Notes under the pieces: model-generated
Told to the model about the DNA's origin: nothing
The model's input: only the letters and a program-made list of their open reading frames with translations
Database searches by the model: none
Assembly (NCBI RefSeq): GCF_010015585.1
Contig: NW_022985069.1
Location: forward strand, 611,871-666,405
DNA: 54,535 nt
Origin: Eremomyces bilateralis CBS 781.70
Lineage: Eukaryota; Ascomycota; Dothideomycetes; Eremomycetales; Eremomycetaceae
Reading direction: 5' to 3'
Shown: in pieces, positions 23,137-33,658 of the stretch
Position numbering within the stretch: position 1 is the first letter of the stretch
Layout: each line of letters begins with the position of its first letter
Translations under genes and position numbers: made by a program

Positions 23137-24491
23137 TCAATCGCGACGTCGGTGATAATAGTCGTCGCCATACCCATAATCCTCATTGCGGTACTCCCCT
23201 CCACCGCGGCGATGGCGTCTCTCGTAATCATAGTCATCCCACTCATTTCGCCGACCATAGTTGCGCTCTTCTCGATATACATATCGATGACGTTGAGACC
23301 GATGATGGCCGACTTCAGTTCGGAGCCCTTCTTGTCCCTCAGGCAGGTATCGATCATACCGCCCCTTCCTAGATCCATCGGACGCATGGGATCCACCATA
23401 CTCATAGCCATCCGACCTGTACCGCTCGATGTTGCGCGGTGTCCTGTACGAGCGCACCGGCCTCCCGTAGTAGGGTTGGTGTTGATACCCGAGATACCGC
23501 CCGGGCGTCGGCTTCCGCCCATAGGCGCGGAACGCCTTCTCGAGGTGGAGCGACTTGCCGGCGAGGGTCTGGCCGTCGATGGTGGCGATGGCGCGGTCAG
23601 CCTCGTCAGCTGTGGCCATGGTGACGAAGGCGAAGATGCGGCGGGGAGGGCCGATCTTCGGGGATGGGACGATGTTGCAGGTGCGAACGGTGCCGCAGGT
23701 AGCGAAGAGGGTGATCAGGTCATGGGCGGTGGCGCTGGCGGCGACATCGCTGATGTAGATATTCGTGCCATTGTTGTGGGCTTCGTCATCGTCGTTGATA
23801 GGTTCGTAGCTTGACGACGGAGGTCTGATGTGAGGTGGTTAGAGATGTTTATGTGTTTGGTGTAGACTGCTGGGTTCGAGCGATCCAGGGCTTCTGACGC
23901 GACTGGTGGATACGGTTGTAATTGCGGGGATTTTGTTTATTCTTTGCGACGAGAGCAATAGGAGTATAGAGAGCGACTTGTCGGTCATAGCATACCTAGT
24001 ATCACGGCGTTCATTTCCACGAGTGGAGCACTGCCCCTCAGACTCATTCCAGTTTCCACCATTGGTAGAGATCCTGCCAGAGTCCCCAGCCGTGCTTCTC
24101 AAAGCCAAGTCCCCGGGAGAATGGGTCTCGCTTCGCACAGGGCGAGTTTTCCCATCAACTTGATCTCTCACCTTACCATCGCCATCGCCGACCTCTGGGT
24201 TGTAGACGCTGGAGTTCCCGGCCCAGGAGGTAGGAAGCGTCTCAGCCGCATCAGATCTCGCCCCGCAGCCATTGTTGGTGCCATGACCATCCGGCCGACC
24301 ACGAGACTGAGGCTCAGGTTGAACTGTACGGAAAGTGTTGGTTAGTATGTTGGGGAAATGGATGAGAAATTGAAGAATTCCTTACAGGTTCCAGATCTCC
24401 ATCGGGGACTGCGGCTCGGGCTGCGGGAGCGGGAGCGACCAGGGACGGAAAGACTGGGGCTGCGGCTGTCCCTTCCCGTTTTGGCCGCCAT
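23137..24491 (-). CDS. SR-type RNA-binding protein with one RRM (Tra2-like)
   Basis: A 373-aa protein from minus-strand exons 24491-24386, 24323-23996 and 23824-23137. Exon 1 encodes an Arg/Ser start (GRSRSRSPSRSPRWRSG); the frame choice is fixed because the alternative meets a stop just after the splice. Exon 2 encodes a disordered linker. Exon 3 holds a single RRM at residues ~166-245: RNP2 is IYISDV and RNP1 is around RRIFAFVTM, followed by ADEADRAIATIDGQTLAGK. The C-terminus is rich in Arg, Tyr, Gly and Asp. The RS–RRM–RGY order is that of transformer-2-like splicing regulators, so a nuclear role in pre-mRNA splicing is inferred. The second intron (171 nt) is the longest in the gene and contains in-frame stops. 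Confidence 0.85.
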
Positions 24492-25007
24492 CACGATAAC
24501 AAGGGTATGATTGGTCAAATGCTCCTCTAACGCTTGTCAACCGAAAAAGGGAAATCTCGCGATGTTGAAGCTGGCGTCGTTCAACGGAATTGAATGAGAA
24601 AAAAGGTGTAACAAAATTTGTTTTGATGACATTCCCAAGCTGAGGATAAAGTAGAAAATTCGAGTGCGCTTTCAGTGAACTGTGACTTAAAAGTGTGTAA
24701 ACACATTGCTCGTTGGATGGGTAGGGAGAATATACGCCTTGTCGCCTTGTCGCCTTAGTCCAGCAGCAGCAGTGCAGCAGGGAGGCAGATTGATCCACAA
24801 TTGAGCAGGAATCATGATTGAGGCCGCAATCCCAGTTGATATCCAATCATCCAGGCGGATCTGAGTAGATGCGAGTAACTTTCTCCAAGTTTTTGATGAA
24901 CGAATTTGTACTATTAAACCAGGCGTTACCCGAATCCCCTAATTGAGCCTTTCATTTCCTGTCATCTCTTGCATCTTAATGTAGACGTTCAGCGTCGTTT
25001 GAATCCG
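24492..25007. other. divergent promoter region
   Basis: About 0.5 kb between the starts of the RRM gene (minus) and the GEP4 gene (plus), likely holding both promoters. Short direct repeats of GCCTTGTC occur near 24735-24755. No gene seen. Confidence 0.45.
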
Positions 25008-25876
25008 ATGAATCTCTCAGGCACCTTCAACGCGTTCCGCCTGCTGAGAGAGCCGTCAATATGTCTCCCGCATCATACTATACCAACATTTGAGCACCTC
25101 TCCCTACCCCTGGGCGCCGACTTTGCAAGGCGTGCAGGGCAGAGCAAACCGAGCATCAAGGCGGTTGTGCTCGATAAGGATAACTGCTTTGCGATTCCGC
25201 ATACAAATGAGATCTATCCTCCGTATAAGGTAGGGATTGGCGAATGGGGTGGATTTCGCCACGTCGCGGAGCCTGTAAGTTCGGAATGCTGACGGGAACG
25301 AATGTAGGCGAAATTCGAGGAGCTTCGCAAAGCCTATCCAGGTCGTCGGCTCCTGATCGTCTCCAACACGGCCGGAACGCTCTCCGACCCGGGAAATCGC
25401 GAAGCCGAAGAGCTGGAGAAGAACACCGGCGTCCATGTCTTGCGGCATGCGGTCAAGGTAACCAACCATTGAAAGCCCCCTGAAAATCGCCGAGAGAAGT
25501 CATGCTGACGACGCGGCAGAAACCCGGATGCCACCAGGAGGTTCTGGATTATTTCCGAAAGAATCCAGAAGCGCAGGTGACATCGCCCGCGGAGATCGCG
25601 GTGGTGGGCGATCGGTTGCTCACGGATATGATGTTGGCGAATATGATGGGGTCCTATGGGGTGTATGTTCGGGATGGGGTGACGAGCGAGCGAAGCATAG
25701 TAAGTCTATTGTCTAATCACCGCCGGGATGATGGTGAAGCGTCACACTGGACGACATACATTGCGTTTCATGTGGTAACGATTGATGAATAGTTCTCAAG
25801 CATGGAACTGCGCCTGAGTGCGTTCCTGCAGAAGCGTGGGGTTGTGGCACCGCACCCTGTGAGCGATTTCGAATGA
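25008..25876 (+). CDS. GEP4: mitochondrial phosphatidylglycerophosphatase (GEP4 family)
   Basis: A 211-aa HAD-type phosphatase from exons 25008-25229, 25308-25457, 25520-25699 and 25793-25876. It converts phosphatidylglycerophosphate to phosphatidylglycerol, the step before cardiolipin, at the mitochondrial inner membrane. Motif I is VVLDKDNCF with catalytic Asp56 and Asp58, followed by the family's HTNEIYPPYK. Motif II is LLIVSNTAGT, and motif III is IAVVGDRLLTDMMLAN. The C-terminus after the fourth exon is short (KRGVVAPHP). Length fits the family (yeast Gep4 is ~185 aa). All introns are 62-93 nt with GT-AG ends and restore these motifs. The chosen ATG gives an amphipathic N-terminal helix, suitable for mitochondrial association. 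Confidence 0.93.
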
Positions 25877-26459
25877 TCCCAGATTCTGAGGACGTCGAGC
25901 CTCGGTTGAGTCGTGTCGAGCTCGACTGGTCGAGACCTGTTGCTTGGAACATCTACCAAGTACTAAAGTACTTCCGGCAACATATTCTGTCAGAGATCAA
26001 CCATTTCATTGCAGCCAGCCCGCAATTATGTGCAATGTAGATCGTACACGCTGGCGGAATTAATAGCATAAAGTGGTAACTCCGTGAACTTAGGTTTCAG
26101 ACCTCGTCCCCCCTGTCGAGATGCACCAGAACCCAGAACAACAAATATTGAGCGAAACGTTCTCGAACACCAACAATTGTCAAACCTTATTTATCGTTAC
26201 GTTAGGCGATGGACGATAATTGCCAAGGCGGCCTCTGTATCAGTGCCTGTCGCTCTGCTGCGTGCGATGCTTGACGCCCAGAACCGTTTCGGAAGTATGC
26301 GCTGCTTTTTGAGGCAATTTAATCTAATCCATACGATGGCGATGATGACAGGCTGTCGCGATGTTTTTCCCGTTCAAATATGTCTATAACTATTTTTTCA
26401 AAACTCATTCATGTTCGTTCTTTGCTAGTAATAGATTATTTCTATGGGTTTCATCCAAC
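25877..26459. other. intergenic stretch
   Basis: The 3' flank of the GEP4 gene and the promoter of the N2227 gene. A/T-rich near 26380-26450. No gene or repeat recognised. Confidence 0.45.
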
Positions 26460-27914
26460 ATGCGTTGTCCACCCGTTCTGCAGTGTGTTACTGTGCTACT
26501 AGGATTCGGTACAATAGCCAAGGGCGAAGGCTGGTTCGGAAGCGGTTCTCAGAATGCGGTAACGGTATGTGTTAAGAGCTTTTGAGCGAGAATTCAAGCT
26601 AAGCCGACGCTGACTCCAGTATGAGGACGATTTCCCGACTCCGCGGCATCAACAAGCCAAAGAAGCCTTACTCAATCATATCCAACGAGATAGGTGGGTG
26701 TGGAACCGAAGTCATCCCCGCTACGCCTTGTTAAATGCACTGTATGGATATCTGCGATACCGCGAGAGTAATATTGAAGAGGTCTTAAAATGGAAGGAAC
26801 TATACGAAAGACTTCCTTTTGCACAGAAAAAGGTTCGTGATGGAGAGGAGCAGACGTAAGCCGAGCTGACGCAACAAAGGTTGCGCGAGACGTAATACAC
26901 TATGACAAGAGCTTAGACCGGGTGGAGCGGCTATACGAAGAGAACGCGCAAGTGGCCGATGCCATTCTAAACCACGGGCTCCAGTACTATCAAGTGGACC
27001 GGAAGGAGCTCGAGCAATTTGCTCAGGAGGCCGAAGCGGACAAACGAGAACCGGATCGTAAGGAAGTTCTACAGGCAATGCGCCATTTCGTTCGAGACTG
27101 GTCGGATGATGGCACGCATGAGCGCATGGAGACATTTCCATGGGTCCTTGAGACAATTGATGGACTGTTTCCATCGCGCCATGACAATCCCGACAATCCG
27201 ATCAAGGTGATCATCCCAGGATCTGGACTGGGGAAGTTAGCGCACGAAATCGGAGACCTAGGAGGTAAGCAAAACATCTACAGAATCATGTCAGCAGCAT
27301 TAACCCCCGCAGGTTTCGAAGTGACCTCCAACGAGTGGTCAATGTACATGAGCGTCGCATACCGATACATGCAAACGCTCAAAGAGAAGGAATCCGTCAC
27401 ATACTACCCGTACATTCCCCGCTGGTCCCACCAAATCAACCGCGCGAACCTCGAACGCGGCGTCAAGATGCCCAATACCGCCATCGACAACACAGCTATC
27501 GTGCACGTCGAAGGCGACTTCACCCACATCTTCAAAGCCCAAGCCGGCCAATTTGACGTCGTCGTCACGCTCTTCTTCATCGACACTGCCTGGAACCTGC
27601 TGACGTACATGGACAGCATCAAGGCGATGCTGAAGCCAGGTGGGTACTGGCTGAACCTGGGGCCGCTGCTCTACCGCGCGCAACCGTACGTGCAGCTCAC
27701 TCTAGAGGAGATCCTAGACGTGTCGGAGCACATGGGGTTCGAGTTCCTGGACATCGATCCGAAGTGGGGGAACCTGACGGTCGAGGGGAGGAAGGCGAGG
27801 GGGGTGGAGGCGCGGTATAGTTTCGACCTGGAGGCGTTGATTAAGCATGCGTATTACGCACAGATGTGGGTCGCAAGGAAGACGGAGGATGACCTGTTTC
27901 ATTCAGAGCTGTAG
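26460..27914 (+). CDS. N2227-like (carnosine N-methyltransferase family) protein
   Basis: A 434-aa SAM-dependent methyltransferase from exons 26460-26564, 26620-26832, 26880-27264 and 27313-27914. The N2227 family includes carnosine N-methyltransferase (CARNMT1). Landmarks are an N-terminal helical part (DRWVWNRSHPRYALLNALYG), DKSLDRVERLYEEN, the SAM loop IIPGSGLGKLAHEIGDL at about residues 217-235, then FEVTSNEWSMYM, DVVVTLFFIDTAWNLLTYMD and KPGGYWLNLGPLLYR. The first exon begins with a hydrophobic stretch (PVLQCVTVLLGFGTIAKG) that looks like a signal peptide or anchor, unusual for a cytosolic enzyme. The last intron is 48 nt, a multiple of three without a stop. The substrate in fungi is not known to me. 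Confidence 0.9.
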
Positions 27915-29672
27915 ATGTAGCGTTCCAAGGGATTTCCTGTCACTGTCTGGCATGAACCGACGATCGATTGCTGGAGCCGACCCTAGCTACCGAAGTGGAT
28001 GAGGTGAGACGCGAGATGTGATGAGAAATATATTATCCATAGCCAAATACGTCTCCTCGGAACTAGCCGTTAAGGAAATGATACAGCGGTATCGGTACCG
28101 CGTTAAATCATCTGGGGGCGAAAAGTACGATGCTTGTCATGCACATGAAGATCTAAATTCTATTATTCTAATGCGCTTATGGAGAATCAAGGATTATTAA
28201 TATGCGCGCGACGAGCGAATAGTGACAAATTCTGTAACCAAGACTCAGGGGTCTGACTCAGGAGACATCAATAAGCAGAGAGACTGAGAGAGGAAATAGA
28301 ACCGAATATGACGACAGGGCTTCCGTGGGGGAAGAAATTGATGGCCCGTACCATAGAGGCCTTCAGGTCTGAGGTCAGAGCCTTAAACCCGTACTCCATA
28401 CCACACAGAAATCTAAGTTTTGAATCGAGCTGCGACGACGCACCCTTACATTTAAAGGCGGATTTAAAGGCGGATTTAAAGGTCAAATTATATTTTAAGA
28501 GCTATATCTACCTACCGTATGAGTCTGAATTAAATTATCCTTTTTGATGGTTATGATTTTTCGAGAAGAAAACGATATTATGGGCCATCAACTTCTTCCC
28601 CACGGAGCTTACTGCCTCAGCGCCTTCTCCCTATTTTGATATTGAAAGTTTGGAACCCGTGACCCTGGACTCATAACAACATGACAAAGCAAAAGCCACG
28701 TCAAAAATCATATCACATACCAGATCAGATGCAATTCATGCAATGCAAATTACAAATGTCCATGATTTCTTTGAACACTGAATTCTTAGTTTCTTACCAA
28801 GCCTATTGCCACGCAGTGTGCCGGGAATGCCTGCCTGCCGTACCTCAAGAGTGCATTCTAGACTTGCATCGGTTCTCGAGTACCTCTACTTGGACTTCAG
28901 CAGCATGGAGAGTAGATGATGTGATCACGCCTATCCATATGGTCTTTCCACCATGTTTTGTCACATCTCGGGTCAAGCCTTTTAGGCTATTGCTCATGCC
29001 TCATGGTCCAGAATCGAAGCACTGATATCTGAAACGTAAGCATCTACAGCGTATTGCAGCATGGAGATCCAGTAATATTGCGTGGTCAGATTTATCAGCT
29101 ACGGCCCTCGGAGTTAGGCAGTCAGACGGTTTTTACACCTACGGTGAGTTTCTACCAAGACCTGTTGGTTCACTAAACCTGTATTGTTGCGAATTGCGAG
29201 GTCACCGTTGCTAGCTTTGTAACTTGTAGTGACGTTCAATAAGTCAAATTTCACTAATTAATTAACCCTATCGACTAACTAATGGTTTAAAGTCCATCCA
29301 ACTGGGACGTTTGGACTGCATCACCGGCCTTAACAGCTTTGTCACCCGGAGTTAGAACCATCCCCTTGATGGATTCCTTCATCCTTTCACATTCCTGAAC
29401 CAGAGGATTTGGTTCTATGTTATATTATAAATGTTGATTATGTATTCACATTGTTATGCTGCCCTCCAGGAATATATTTATATACTTCTTACTCGAGTTT
29501 GCTGTCCCTTCAATTCACTAAGATACAACCTTTACTCCTTTCTCACCACTCTCTCACTACTCTCACTTCCCCCACGACCGTTACACTCGGTTCAGTCCGT
29601 TTACGCACCTCCCCATCATCCTACTCCAATACCATACTCAGCCGAAGAAAAAATCAGCACTTGCGAAATACC
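27915..29672. other. 1.8 kb intergenic stretch, partly A/T-rich
   Basis: No gene recognised. Around 28010-28560 and 29200-29300 the DNA is richer in A/T than its surroundings. A 12-bp unit (GGCGGATTTAAA) is repeated in tandem near 28460. The last 180 bases before the MFS gene are pyrimidine-rich (CTCTCACT words) and TATATTTATATA-like sequence lies near 29470-29480, so that part is a plausible promoter and leader. Confidence 0.45.
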
Positions 29673-31492
29673 ATGACTTCATCGACAACCTCAGAGAAGG
29701 GCGATCTCAAAGCCGAATCTGGAACGACAACTCCTGCCCCTGGACGAAAGTCGCCAAGCATTCTAGAAGATCCTGAAAAGGATGCTGGGATCCTGTCTCC
29801 CAGTGTTCCGAACGATTCTGCTCCTCAAGAAGAGTGGACACGACCATACACACCCTGGCGATGGGTTCTAGTGCTGGTAGCCCTTTACCTGGCGGCGTTC
29901 CTCTACGGGCTTGACAATACCATCGTTGCCGACGTCCAGGGCCCCGTCATCGAAACGTTCGGAAATGTGGACAAGATTGGTTGGCTTGGGATCGGCTTTC
30001 CCTTAGGATCCATCGCGACGCTTGCTACCTTCGGCAAGGCCTACTCCATCTTTGACATTAAGTGGCTGTTCAATGGTAGCCTGATCATGTTCATTGCCGG
30101 CAGTGCGCTTTGTGGCGGTGCGCCGTCCATGACCGCTTTGATCATTGGACGCGTTTGGGCCGGAGCTGGCGGTTCTGGGATGTACCTGGGGTAAGTCGAG
30201 GTCCGAGTCGCTAGAAGTTCTCGTACTGACCAGTGTCACAGAATCTTGAATATTCTCACAATAAACACCAACTCAATCGAGCGGTCCATGTATATGTCCG
30301 GATGTGGCCTGGTATGGGGTATCGGCTGTATATTGGGACCAGTCATCGGCGGGAGCTTCGCCGACAGCTCCGCAACTTGGCGCTGGGTATGTTAAGCTTT
30401 CTCCATGTGTTGCATGCATCTACTAATGCTCCATAGGCGTTTTATATCAATCTCATCCTATATGGCATTCTTTGCCCGGTGGGAATTTTCTTCATCAGAT
30501 CCATCAACCCCCAGCCGGATAAGACTTTCTTCAATAAGCTGCGACATATTGACTGGGTAGGATCCTTCCTCAATGCTGGCCTGTACACGTTCTTCGCCTC
30601 CGCGTTTACTTTTGGGGGTGCGGTCTATGCATGGAACGATGGCAAGACGATCGCCTTTATTGTCCTATTCGCCGTGTTCCTCATTGCCTTCGCCCTTCAG
30701 CAGACCTACATGGTGTTCACCACGTTCGAGACGCGAATCTTCCCGATCGACTTCATCAAAGACCGCACGCTCGTCCTGCTCTATATCGCTCAGTCCGCGG
30801 CAGCGACTTCACTATTCATCCCGATCTACTACACCCCTCTCTTCTTCCAGTTCACCCGAGGCGACTCCGGTACCGACTCTGCAGTCCGACTCCTACCATT
30901 CATCTTTCTCGTCATTGCCGCGATCCTTTTGAACGGATTCCTCATGCCTCGATTTGGATACTACATGCCCTGGTTCCTCGTCGCACCGATCTTTACCTTA
31001 GTTGGTTCGGCGTCTTACTACGCACTCGTCGATGCGTCGATCAGCGCAGGAAAAATCTACGGATTCGGCGTCCTCATGGGCATCGGCGCCGGCCTCTCCC
31101 AGCAGTCATCGTACTCCGTAGCTCCCACGCAAGTCGAACCGCACCGGATCTCGGACGCCCTCAATTTCATCAACAGCGCCCAGATCGGCGGCTTCGTCAT
31201 CGCCCTCACGCTCACCTCGTCGATCTTCCAGAACATCGGCTTCTCGCACGTGAGCGCCGCGCTCGCTGGACGGGGTTTCACGCCCGCCGACATTCATCTG
31301 GCGCTGGCGGGAGCGAAGAGCGATCTGTTCGCCGACGTGCCGGACAGTGTTCGTCAGGCGGTAATTGATGGCATCGTCAAATCCATCGGCAATGGGTATA
31401 TCCTGGTCATCACTGCTGCTGCGGTTGGGCTTATCGCGGCTCTTTGTATGAAGAGGGAAAAGTTGTTCATGGAAGTCGGAGCTGGCGGTTGA
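29673..31492 (+). CDS. MFS transporter, 14-TM drug:H+ antiporter-like
   Basis: A 572-aa integral membrane protein from exons 29673-30190, 30242-30386 and 30437-31492 (introns of 51 and 50 nt). A cytosolic Ser/Thr/Pro-rich N-terminus (~65 residues) precedes the first membrane helix (WVLVLVALYLAAFLYGLDNT), which carries the LDNTIVADVQGP sequence typical of DHA2-type fungal transporters. Further landmarks are IGRVWAGAGGSGMYLG followed after splicing by ILNILTINT, and GCILGPVIGGSFAD, an antiporter-type motif C region. About 14 hydrophobic segments can be counted. Family members export toxins or drugs or take up metabolites. The substrate is unknown, and no biosynthetic genes adjoin. The ATG at 29673 follows a pyrimidine-rich leader. 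Confidence 0.92.
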
Positions 31493-31702
31493 GCTGGGGA
31501 GGAAAAGCAGTGATCATTGATTATCCACTGTTTTGGATCCTTAGTTACTAAAGGAACAAATGGGGGTTGGTCCCGTTAATACCCAATAGAAGGCCTGGCT
31601 AGAAATAACGCTATAGAAATAGAAATATCCAAGAATATAATTATTTAACTCGTCTGATGTTATCGCGAGGAGAGGGGTTCTAGAACCTGTGTTGCTGGCA
31701 AA

Positions 31703-31966
31703 TTACCAGTCGTCAAACTCAGTTCGCATGATAATATTGCCCTCGTTTGGATTAAATTCTCCGATTCGGAGTTCGTGCATCAAACGGAGTTGAGCGAGTC
31801 CATCCCTTGACCGACTGTAGCAGTGGAGCAGGGGGTCGTTGCTTGAGATGGTGACCTCAGGTTGTTTTCCGATCAGCCCACCAACCTCCAATATAATTGT
31901 TTCGCCAGAATCTCCTTGTCTGTCACGAGTGAACTCAAAACCATGAATTTTGGCTGTGCCAATCAT
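31703..31966 (-). CDS. possible short gene or last exon, unrecognised
   Basis: An 87-aa frame from an ATG at 31966 to a stop at 31703, convergent with the MFS gene. Its composition is protein-like: an amphipathic start (GTAKIHGFEFTRD), ETIILEVGGLIG, then charged residues and an acidic end (MRTEFDDW). The frame stays open ~10 codons upstream and reads PTGWRYQIFFWT, preceded by a CTACAG that could be a splice acceptor. It may therefore be the last exon of a slightly longer minus-strand gene before the heat-shock gene at 32246. I could not build a convincing first exon. It could equally be a chance frame. Confidence 0.3.
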   Translation of the reverse strand: MIGTAKIHGFEFTRDRQGDSGETIILEVGGLIGKQPEVTISSNDPLLHCYSRSRDGLAQLRLMHELRIGEFNPNEGNIIMRTEFDDW

Positions 31967-32111
31967 TGTCCAGAAGAATATCTGATACCTCCACCCTGTA
32001 GGATTTCGTTGATTTTCTCATGGCGTGATACCCTTCCGCTGTTGGCTGCTGATTCCACCTCATTCGATCGTAGATATGCAATGCCATATATCCGCATCAG
32101 CGGGTAACCAG

Positions 32112-32119
32112 TATATAAG
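32112..32119 (+). promoter_or_regulatory. TATA-like box before the Hsp20 gene
   Basis: TATATAAG lies 127 bases before the ATG of the small heat-shock gene, a spacing that fits a TATA element plus leader. No clear heat-shock element (alternating GAA and TTC) was found near it by eye. Confidence 0.4.
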
Positions 32120-32245
32120 GATTGGGTCGGAGAGAACAGTTACGATGGAGTCGGACGGATCACGGCAAACATATTTACCACAACTACTAAAGTCAACCCA
32201 AATCAGTTACTGCATCAGCCAAACCCTCAACACCTCACCATCGAC

Positions 32246-32761
32246 ATGGCATACTACTACATCTATCCGCCACCTGACCCATACACGGTCTATCTCAACC
32301 ACACCTTCCCCGAACACCACCTCCCCTTAGAAGGCCTGCGTCACAAAATCGCCGCACCCTTCCACCACAACCGCGACCAAGACCTCCACCTCCCCAAGAC
32401 CGACGTCCGCGAGACCGCAACCCACTTCTACATCGAAGTCGAGCTCCCAGGCCTCGACAACGTCGAGCAGATGCACCTGAAGTGGAAGAACTCTCGGACG
32501 CTGGTGCTGGCGGCGCACATCGGGCGGCCGGCGACGGAGGAGGAGGCGGCAGCGGAGGGCGACGTGAGGCATCTGGTGCACCAGGTTGTTAAGGAGCGGT
32601 TAGTCGGGGAGTTTGAGCGGTCATTTCATTTTCCTGTGGAAGTGGATGCGGAGAAGATGACGGCGAAGTTGCATGCGGGGTTGGTGAGGATTGTGTTAGC
32701 TAAGATGAATCCCGAGGAGATCACGCCGCAGCCGGTTGAAGTGGAGCATAGTGGACATTGA
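32246..32761 (+). CDS. small heat-shock protein (Hsp20/alpha-crystallin)
   Basis: A single-exon protein of 171 aa. It has a short aromatic-rich N-terminus (AYYYIYPPPDPYTVYL) and an alpha-crystallin domain at about residues 48-155. That domain begins with PKTDVRETATHFYIEVELPG and ends with FERSFHFPVEVDAEKMTAKL followed by HAGLVRIVLAKM, the GxLxI-type strand being HAGLVRIVL. Such proteins form oligomers that hold unfolding proteins in the cytosol. A Glu/Ala-rich insertion (ATEEEAAAEGDV) lies between the strands, as often seen in fungal Hsp30/Hsp20 proteins. A TATA-like box stands 127 bases upstream. Heat or stress induction is expected from the family, not shown by the sequence. Confidence 0.9.
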   Translation: MAYYYIYPPPDPYTVYLNHTFPEHHLPLEGLRHKIAAPFHHNRDQDLHLPKTDVRETATHFYIEVELPGLDNVEQMHLKWKNSRTLVLAAHIGRPATEEEAAAEGDVRHLVHQVVKERLVGEFERSFHFPVEVDAEKMTAKLHAGLVRIVLAKMNPEEITPQPVEVEHSGH

Positions 32762-33658
32762 GGGGAGGTTTGGGTCTTCTTCGTATGGGTGAGCGTTGGT
32801 TGGAATAGCGCTTGGGATCTGAGTATTTGTTCTTGTGTCGGGATATGATGCAAGCAGTCGTCGTCGTTACCATTCTGCTTGGGAGGATTGTGGAATTTAT
32901 GATACCTATGGTTAGTGTAATGAAACTGTTGTTTAGCAATTGTCATCCAATGAATAGAGCGTGTTGGTATGGTGTTGAATCCTGCTTTGGTGTGATACAA
33001 GACCGCTCTTATCGATAACCGCCTGTTTCTGCAGTGCAACAGCCTATCTATGCTAAATTGCTAATCCATCAACGCATCAACACGAGGGGGTTTGGTTGAA
33101 CCAAGTGCTATATATTGGTTGAGATGCCTTCTCTCAATCGAGCTCAATTGGATTCTTAGGACTATCAAGTATCGCGAATCTGTTGAATCGTGACTTTGTG
33201 AGACAGCTGTTGAGCACAGGGCAGGACGGCAAGGGTGTGAACCGGGAATTATTCGTCCGGCCCCTATGACTTCATGATACGATGATCCTGAATCGCGACT
33301 TTCATGATCTTCACCAAATATCTCTCGAGTTCGATTATCAATTGATCGCCCGGTCGACTTTAAAACTATCCGCGCGTTGGAAATCGCGGTGCTATCCGGG
33401 TCTACCACGTTTATTGCGGTTCCTCGACACGGTTCACGACAGGTCCCCGAAGTCGATGGCTTACGCATTCAACTCAAATGGTGAATGCAATCGCAATGGC
33501 GGCCAGGAGCGGATAAGCTTTTGGTGGGCACATATCGTTCGCATTATGAGCTCACTCTTGATCTATACTGACATATCGTCGTGTAGAGGCCGTATCTCGA
33601 ACGAATGATGTCCCACGCCACATCGTAATATCCGTACCCCTTGCGTGCATTTATCGCA
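32762..33658. other. intergenic stretch
   Basis: The 3' flank of the Hsp20 gene and the promoter side of the WD40 gene. Only short frames of random look. No RNA gene or repeat recognised. Confidence 0.45.

Noticed and set aside
23870-23890. GGTTCGA-like words (for example near 23873) considered as tRNA B boxes
   Set aside because: No matching A box or foldable cloverleaf around them; this one lies within the RRM gene intron.
30631-31368. 245-aa plus-strand frame inside the MFS gene
   Set aside because: Arg/His-rich shadow in another frame of a strong membrane-protein exon.
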